DNA of 64,000 nucleotides from NCBI GenBank assembly GCA_963682025.1, contig OY821519.1, positions 146,300,312 to 146,364,311 on the forward strand. The letters run 5' to 3'. The notes below the pieces were generated by a model. That model did not search any database, was not told where the DNA came from, and saw only the letters and a list, made by a program, of their open reading frames with translations. Positions 57,600 through 64,000 of the stretch are shown here, piece after piece. Made by a program: the position numbers and the translations under genes. The number at the start of each line of letters is the position of its first letter. Positions within the stretch are counted from its first letter, which is position 1. Origin of the DNA: Cordilura impudica (lineage: Eukaryota > Arthropoda > Insecta > Diptera > Scathophagidae).

Positions 57600-58816
57600 A
57601 TGACAACACAACTTAGATCGCGCGACGATATTTTTTTGATTGGTTATCCAAGCATGAATATTACGGGGAACAAATTACCGTCGAAGAAGCAAGTGCTAAG
57701 AATGCATTTCTTCAACATTCGCAAACGAAACATGTCGAAGAAAAATAGTGCGGTTATAGTCGCGGACGCAGTGATAATTTTTTGGCGCCAAGCAGCTATT
57801 CCGACGAAAGCCAGAGGTGATGTTACAAGAAAAATAGCTGCGCTGCACGATGAGTGGGATGCTTTAAGAAAGTCATCTCACAGAAAGACTGAGTCCACTA
57901 GAGAAAAAGAGAATAAGTTTTCTGATAGCTTGGATAATCTTTTCGACATCGCACACGCCAACGCCCTTGAGAAAATGACAAATACCGAAGACATTGAGTT
58001 TCTGCTAAAGCAAAGAGAAGATGGCCGGCCAGGAACTATGGGAGGTGTGGACGCTACTGATACTCGAACGAGGAAAAGAAAAGCTGAGCGCGAAGAACAA
58101 GAAGAGTTGCGACGCAAACGTGCAACGGAATCTAGTAGAGATCAGTTCGCTAAAGGCGGTAAGCTATTTCGCGCTTTGTGTGTTCGTCCAATGATTATTT
58201 TCAAATGAAATCCTTTCAATTGCAGTGGTTAAATTTTCAAGCAGTGATTCAAGCGATGATAATGGGAGACAGGACGAAAACTTCCCGGCAGAAGCTGGCC
58301 CATCAAATGTTGGTGACAGAAGAGGTTACAAACAATGTTTTACTGAACGAGTCCTATCAGCTTTGGACAAGTGCAAAGTGACTGACCGAGACGCGGTCGG
58401 CATTATGATAGCGGCGGCAGAAGCATTTGGACGCGATCCTCAACAATACACAATAAACCGTACGTCGCTTCGGAGATGTCGGCGTTCAAATCGAGAGAAC
58501 ATGCTGAGTTATGTGAAAGACAATCCAGAAGTAAGATCGCATAGATTTATTTGCTCTCATTCAGAATTCTTATTCTTCAACGCGTTTCATTTATCTCCAG
58601 CTTGTCGCAGCTAAATCCTTCGTAGTCCATTGGGATGGCAAAATGCTTTTGGATTTTGTGGGTACAAAGAAGGTGGACCGTCTACCGGTAATTGTCTCGT
58701 ACGGAGAAAAAGAACAACTTCTTGGAGTTCCCAAAGTAGAAGATGGGAAAGGAAAAGGCCGGAGAATAGCACATGCCGTTTATCAACTGTTGGCATCTTG
58801 GCATATGACACGGTAA
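57600..58816 (+). CDS. Transposon protein, three exons, truncated by the right arm
   Basis: Join 57600-58158, 58226-58530, 58601-58816; introns GTAAGC...TTGCAG (67 bp) and GTAAGA...CTCCAG (70 bp); 359 residues. Exon 1: MTTQLRSRDDIFLIGYPSMN, ITGNKLPSKKQVLRMHFFNI, IFWRQAAIPTKARGDVTRKI, LDNLFDIAHANALEKM and LLKQREDGRPGTMGGVD, then a basic coiled stretch (KRKAEREEQEELRRKR). Exon 3: VVHWDGKMLLDFVGTKKVDR, LPVIVSYGEKEQLLGVPKVE. I know this protein type as an unnamed repeat-borne family in insects and cnidarians. Longer members continue into a Cys-Phe-Asp and Cys-His-rich core, which is missing here. The stop lies in the right arm. WDGK could hold a first catalytic Asp (inference). Confidence 0.75.
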
Positions 58817-59649
58817 TTTGTTCCCCGTAATATTCATGCTTGGATAACCAATCAAAAAAATATCGTCGCGCGATCTAAGTTGTGTTGTCATCATAACTTT
58901 TAAAAAACGGGAGAAAAATCAATTTACTTTTCGCGGTCGTCGGCACTTGTTGAATGACAACAATCGATGAATGAACTGCTATTTATAACTACTACGTATT
59001 TTGCAATATTTTACTGCCAGGTACTGATGAATGGGGGCATCTGCTACGTGTGCGTTTCAAATTTTTCAAGACTTTCCAAACAATGACCACTCTTGAATAT
59101 TGGTGGAATTTCTGTAAAAAAATCAAAAAAAATCAAAAAAATCTCGATATTGTGCAACTGTAAATACATAGATTTTCAGTATTTTTGTATGGGGAGTCCC
59201 TCAAGGAGTGGAGATAGAGGGTAAGTTTGTTCGGAAAAGATGTTGGGGATGAAAAGTTAATGGGGGTCGGTCATATATTTTGCCCCCCTAGGGGTGACCC
59301 CTGATGACCTATGGGGTTTTTCGAAAATACTGAGCAACCTCCATTTTTGTATGGTGACCCCGCTAAGGGGAGGAGATAGGGGGTGGGTGTCTTGGGGGAA
59401 AATGTTGGCGGTAAAAAGTTAATGGGGGTCGGCCATACATTCTTCCCCCCTACGGGTGACCCCTGATGACCTATGGCAATTTCCCCCCTAATTTTGGCAA
59501 AGTGGACCTTTTTCTCGGCTCGTGCGCAACCCCTAATTTTTTTTTTTTAATTTTTTTTTTCCGCATTGTCATTTTTTTTCAAAAAGGCACGGAATAGAGC
59601 CCTCATCTACCAAAATATCGACACAAGGTCCACCCTAATGTACCTTTCG

Positions 59650-60120
59650 TTTTGTTAAATTTTGACTTTACACATTTGTAATTAACATAGTTATGACTTT
59701 CAATTGTGCATTCAGTTTTTCATAATTATTATCGCACTTAAAGTAGAATAAATTTATCACAAACAAACAAAAACAAAATTAATTTATATAACTATTTAAT
59801 TTACGGGTAGAATCAAAAAATTTGTTACGGTCCGCCGATTTTGTTCCCCGCTGTTTAGTTTTTTTTTAACCTTCAAACATCAACTATATCAATTTTCAGG
59901 TCAAAAGCACTCGGATATTGTCGATTTTCTGCAAAAACTCGATGACGGCAAATGTTTTCAATTGGGATTTAAGCTGGAGAGCATGCAGGCCCTTCAGTAT
60001 TGTTAATATATTTGAACGACTTTTTTGGATCTTGTTGGAAAATTTGTTCTTCATCGATGTTAGTTTCAAAAATAAAAGGCTTTAATTAAGTCTTTCCGAG
60101 TTTCAACATACTCCAACGTC
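59650..60120. other. AT-rich, one exon-like scrap
   Basis: Near 59880-60006 on plus, a TTTTCAG acceptor-like site is followed by QKHSDIVDFLQKLDDGKCFQ and LGFKLESMQALQYC before a stop. It may be a captured exon. I cannot identify it. Confidence 0.3.
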
Positions 60121-60135
60121 ATCATCTGTGTACTA

Positions 60136-60237
60136 TTTTTTTTTTTTTTTTTATTTTTATTAGCATTATATAATACAATAAATGTTACTATATAATAAAA
60201 AGATATAGAGTGCTAGCAACTAAGGCCTTCGACTCGA
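60136..60237 (-). mobile_element. 102-bp 5'-truncated LINE with target duplication
   Basis: On minus it ends in TAAAAATAAAAAAAAAAAAA. It is flanked by the 12-bp direct repeat ATCTGTGTACTA at 60124-60135 and 60238-60249. A poly(A) tail with a target duplication is the mark of target-primed reverse transcription. The body (CTAGCAACTAAGGCCTTCGA region) is too short to assign to a family. Confidence 0.8.
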
Positions 60238-60636
60238 ATCTGTGTACTAGGAAATGCCACTTCAACCGTACAGTTCCCAGACAAAAACAAATTGCCTTTA
60301 AATTTATTTTTGAAAAAATAGCGGCATTTCGTCAGCAGATCTCAGATGGTATTTTCAGAATCAAAATATGAATGGTCCAGATGAGAAAACTTAAATGAAG
60401 TGACCAAATATAGAAATAGCGATGGGTGATCCCTAACGCCACCTATTAGAGTACTTAAATACAGTACAGAAGAGATAATTAAGAAACCTTTTTCTGCCAA
60501 ATATTCTTTTTAACATTTAACATTCAATATGACCAGAGGTTTATACGTGATGACAACGAAGCACCAATGTTTTTATTTGCCATTTGTTTCTAATAAATTA
60601 ATTTTAAATTAATTTTTAACAACAATAAAAATAATA

Positions 60637-61420
60637 ACAAGTAAGAAAATTATAGTCGGTCTAGACCGACTATACGATACCCTATACCATGCGTTTAGAG
60701 ACCCTATCTCTTAGGCCCAACTAACTGGACATAGAAAATAAGCAAAAACCAATCAAATTTGGGATTTTTATTAATTTTTTTGGCTGCAGATATGAAAAAG
60801 TTCATATCGGATGATATATCTATATAGGGACTTGGTCCAAAAATGGACCGATCCTGATCATGTTTGGTAAAGTCTCTTGTATTTTGCAAAAATATATACA
60901 AACAAAATTTGAGAAGAATCAGTGCAATATTTTTGTTTTTTAATAGATTTAAGTGAAGATCGGGAAGCAGCTCTATATGGGGTCACAGGGATCATTTTTG
61001 GACTACTCATTAATGGATGTAATGAACGCATACAAACCCAATTTGAGTAAGATCTATATGATAATTTGGATCTTATGGCAATTTATGTCGATTTCATATG
61101 GGTAATTTGTATGGGCGCTAGGTCTGAACATGGACCGATTCTCACCAATTTCAATAGCGTTCATCCCATGGCCGATAAAAGCTTATATACCAAATTTCAT
61201 CAAAATATATTCATATTTGCGACCTGCAGTTTGATTACAAGGTTTACATGGACACACAGACGGACGGACGGACGGACGGACATTGTTAAATCAACTCAGA
61301 AAGTGATTCTGATTCGATCGGTATAATTAAAGATGGGTCTAGGTCAAATATTTTTGGTTGTTACAAACAGCAGCACAAAGTCATTATACCCAAACCACAT
61401 AGTGGTATAGGGTATAAAAA
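60637..61420 (-). mobile_element. Repeat family C, copy 2
   Basis: Inverted and highly similar to 53047-53826, with the palindrome AGTCGGTCTAGACCGACT at 60654-60671 and the other end ATAGTGGTATAGGGTATAAA near 61399. The GGAC microsatellite is at 61260-61280. Small differences (for example around 60750) show they are separate copies. Confidence 0.85.
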
Positions 61421-61424
61421 TAAT

Positions 61425-62450
61425 AAAATGCCGACAGCAAATTCCAATCAGAAGTGCGCAAAATGATCAAATTCAAAACTTGAGGCACAAATATGGCAAG
61501 AGAATTCTCGGCCTTTTTTGATTCCTGTATATCGAAATACTTTTGTATTCTGGTAAAAAGTTTAAACATTAATGTTTTAATTAAAAAAAATTTGTTTTTG
61601 TTAATGTAGGGCGATAAAATAGTTGCGAGTTTTGTATTTTAATATTGCTAAAAAAATATTTATTTTTAAAGTTTATTGTTATTTAAAAAAAATTTTTTTT
61701 TATATGATTTTTCTTTCTCCGGTGCCTTATTATCACAAAACCGCCAGCCTACTAAAACTATTTATCCAAAGGAGCACTTTGATGACCTTTCCCAAGTTAA
61801 ATCCGTTAGATAGGTTTACAAAATACCTTTCATTTGAAACCGTTCTGACGAAATACTCTTGCGAATCAAAGGAAATATGGCATCGATTTGGTGTTGCATA
61901 TTTTTACATATTTTGTTACAAATTCATATTTTTGCTATTTTACTTTCAAGTGGATATTTTTGGCATATTTGTAAACGTTACAGCATATTTTAGCATATTA
62001 TTAAATTTAAAAAATATATAATATAAGAATTTATAGTTAAAACATACTTGAAAAACATAAGAAATTTTTTTATTTATACAAACAAAAATTTAATTTAAAT
62101 TTGAAAAGAAAATGCATTTAATAGATTTTATACCTCGCAACTAACAATGGACTGAATTTTTATTAATTATTAAATTATTTGTATGTATATTTTAATACAT
62201 ATTATTTATAAATCCATAAATAACTGGCCAAGCGCTACATATATGTACCCAAGTAAAATAAAAATTATGTTTTATATTCGCATACCAATTTCCAACGATC
62301 ACCGTTGTTTCAACTTTGGATGTATATATCCGAACTTTGAACCAACAATTAAGCTTAAGAATTTGCCCAAACCATGTTATAGACGAACAATAAGGATCAA
62401 GTGCATATTATTTGAAAAGAAATGCATCTAAAAAAAATCCAGAATTTTTT
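61425..62450. other. AT-rich intron sequence
   Basis: Open frames here (for example 61623-62021) are Phe/Ile/Tyr-rich products of the base composition. No known motif was seen. Confidence 0.35.
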
Positions 62451-62482
62451 ACAAGAAACAAGTAAAAAGGATTAAAACGAAA

Positions 62483-62830
62483 AACAAGTAAGAGTGTTAA
62501 ATTCGGCTGTGCCGAATCTTTGATACCCTCCACCTCGGTTTGAGTCTTGATAATAAATGTAAATGAAAAAGTAAACAATTTGTTAAACTTAATACCAAAT
62601 TATTTCAGCAAATTCTTTGGGTTGGTTTTCTTCTTTTCTATTATTTCGGATTTATTTCGGTGTTTGCTTTTTGGTCATCGTGGTTGCTGATCGGCATGCA
62701 TTTTGGTTATATACCTATATGCATGCGTTTCCGGTTATATGACATAACTTCTCGTTTAATTTAGTTTTTGCTAATTAAATAGCTCGCCCTAACCTCCATT
62801 GCAAAGGTAATGGTTGTGTAGAGTGGCTAT
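62483..62830 (-). mobile_element. Helentron-like 3' end plus repeat E body
   Basis: ACAAGTAAGAGTGTTAA, hairpin ATTCGGC/GCCGAAT (62501-62517), TGATACCCTCCACC, then a body whose 62640-62830 part matches 35225-35430. On minus this reads body, hairpin, CTTACTTGT end, as in copy 1 at 11.4 kb. Confidence 0.65.
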
Positions 62831-62839
62831 ATGCATTAA

Positions 62840-64000
62840 ATTGTGCTAATTGGAGATGGCTGTATAGTTTCTTTTAACTCGCCAAATATTTCTTCATTGT
62901 GGCCATATAGGTCGGATGGAGTAACAAAATAATAACCAAAAAAAAAAGCTCTCTCAACTTTTTTTTAAAATATTGCCATATTTTGAAAACATAGAGAATA
63001 AATTTATAATAATAAATAATCAAATTAGGGATGAAAAACGCAAAAAACGAAAAGTCCCAAACATTTTAAATAAAATAATTTAATGTTATCTTTATTTTCT
63101 GAAAAACTTCAAATTTTCATCCAAAAAAAATTGTGAAAATTTATATATAAAAAATAACATTCTCATAAAATTACGTTTACTTATGTAACAATTTTTATGT
63201 TAGCAATTCTTAAATATCATTTGAGGTTTTCTTAAATTCATTGAATTTAAATTAATATCGACAAATCTGTTTTTCTATTTATTTAAATTGTAAAGGAGTG
63301 GCATCTCTGTCAAAATAAGCGAAAAACACAAAGAATAGAAAAAAACAAATTACTTCGTGTTTGACAGGATGATTTTATGTTTATGTTTAATATCTTTATT
63401 TTTTTTACTAATATTTCTGTTTATTTATTTGAAAATGAAATAATGAATTGAATATGCTATTTAATTTTTTTATTTATATAAAAAAGTTTTTTAATTAAAG
63501 CAAAATATTTTCACTATTTCATGATTTTTATTTATGTATGACGACATTTCAACCTAAAAATTTAAGTTTTTATCGATTGGATAAACAACACAAAAATGGT
63601 TGTCGTTTAGATAACAACAACAGCTGACTTTAACAATAGCGAATATCGTTTCAAAATTTTACTGATAATTTTGCAATTTTCTTTTTTTTTACAATTCGAC
63701 TATCGTTAAAAGAAGTTACTGAATCGCGGTACTGAAAAGTTATTAATATCTCCTGAATGGCAATATTTTTTTTAAATGTAAACATTTTTAAATGTAAAGA
63801 TATTTCTAAATTTAAAATTATTATTTCCGACGTTTTGATATGATTTTCTGAAACTCAATTAATATTTTCTAATTTATAATTGGAAATTTTATTTTCAGTT
63901 TTTATTATAATTGATATTTTCTTAAATTTGAATGGAAAATTTAAAAAGTGAAATTTTGTATTTATGTGAATAATAATGCTTTATTAATTATAAACAATTT
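62840..64000. other. AT-rich sequence to the window edge
   Basis: No Iml1 exon, RNA or transposase recognised. Presumably still Iml1 intron, since the first exon found starts mid-codon. Confidence 0.35.

Larger units (their letters stand above)
56851..59637 (+). mobile_element. hAT-like foldback transposon with intact internal gene
   Basis: Left arm 56851-57681 and right arm 58810-59637 are inverted copies, about 830 bp each and nearly identical. Ends TAAGGTGGACCTTG (plus) and TAGGGTGGACCTTG (minus). Direct repeats ATGTACCT at 56843-56850 and 59638-59645 give an 8-bp duplication (10 bp, AATGTACCTT, if the borders are moved in by one base). Each arm includes the first 27 codons of the internal gene, so the right arm is an inverted copy of the 5' end. 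Total about 2.8 kb. The target duplication and TAGGG ends suggest hAT. Confidence 0.85.

Noticed and set aside
61623..62021. 132-codon ORF
   Set aside because: Composition-driven, Phe/Ile/Tyr/Lys-rich, no motif.
54949..64000. Further upstream Iml1 exons
   Set aside because: No stretch in this part matches the family in phase with exon 1 of the window.

Overview
This window is nuclear DNA of an insect, most probably a higher (schizophoran, perhaps calyptrate) fly. It is very AT-rich, has short GT-AG introns of 52-70 bp beside introns of 9-16 kb, and most of its bulk is transposon relics. The fly assignment is inference, from the intron style, the element families and the protein flavour.

The backbone is one host gene on the minus strand, Iml1 (DEPDC5 family, GATOR1 subunit, brake on TORC1). 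I can place thirteen exons of its 3' half, from 54948 down to the stop codon at 6145. All splice sites are GT-AG and all exon phases join, giving one open frame of about 814 residues that ends with the DEP domain and the C-terminal domain. The 5' half lies beyond 64000. Three introns are huge (37884-54286, 16027-31947, 6674-15419) and are packed with mobile DNA.

Region by region: 1-950, 3' end of an I-like LINE (RNase H). 952-5900, a reversed RTE-like LINE split by an insert (about 2537-4074) that carries a pseudogene fragment of the host gene Vac14, with introns. 6145-6673, last two Iml1 exons. 7440-14950, two jockey-like LINEs separated by a Helentron/DINE-like element with an internal minisatellite. 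15420-16026, three Iml1 exons. 17351-21035, a decayed but complete Transib (RAG1-like) transposon with CACAG(T/A)G ends and a 5-bp target duplication. 21300-23740, a foldback-like block. 24190-28200, a nearly full-length jockey-like LINE on minus. 28200-31900, hAT-like and Tc1 relics. 31948-33857, DEP-domain exons of Iml1 with a deleted mariner between them. 34549-36847, repeats and a Tc1 tail. 36848-37883, three Iml1 exons. 38550-41360, a 2.8-kb hAT-like foldback inside a MITE. 42600-45250, repeat family C, a tRNA-derived SINE and a BED-finger hAT relic. 45330-52085, a 7-bp satellite (about 4.6 kb of AATATTT) flanked by its AATTTTT variant and by a TTTTCATTTTCCA minisatellite, joined to a second Helentron-like copy. 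54287-54948, two Iml1 exons. 55900-56760, a mariner relic. 56851-59637, a second hAT-like foldback with exact target duplications and an intact three-exon ORF. 60136-61420, a tiny LINE insertion and an inverted copy of family C. The rest to 64000 is AT-rich sequence with repeat fragments.

Only Iml1 and the ORF of the 57-59 kb foldback look intact. Everything else coding is broken. The most promising material for novelty is the pair of large foldback elements that share TA(G/A)GG(T/C)GG termini, the Transib copy, the captured Vac14 fragment, and the growth of a 7-mer satellite next to a Helentron-like minisatellite inside an Iml1 intron.
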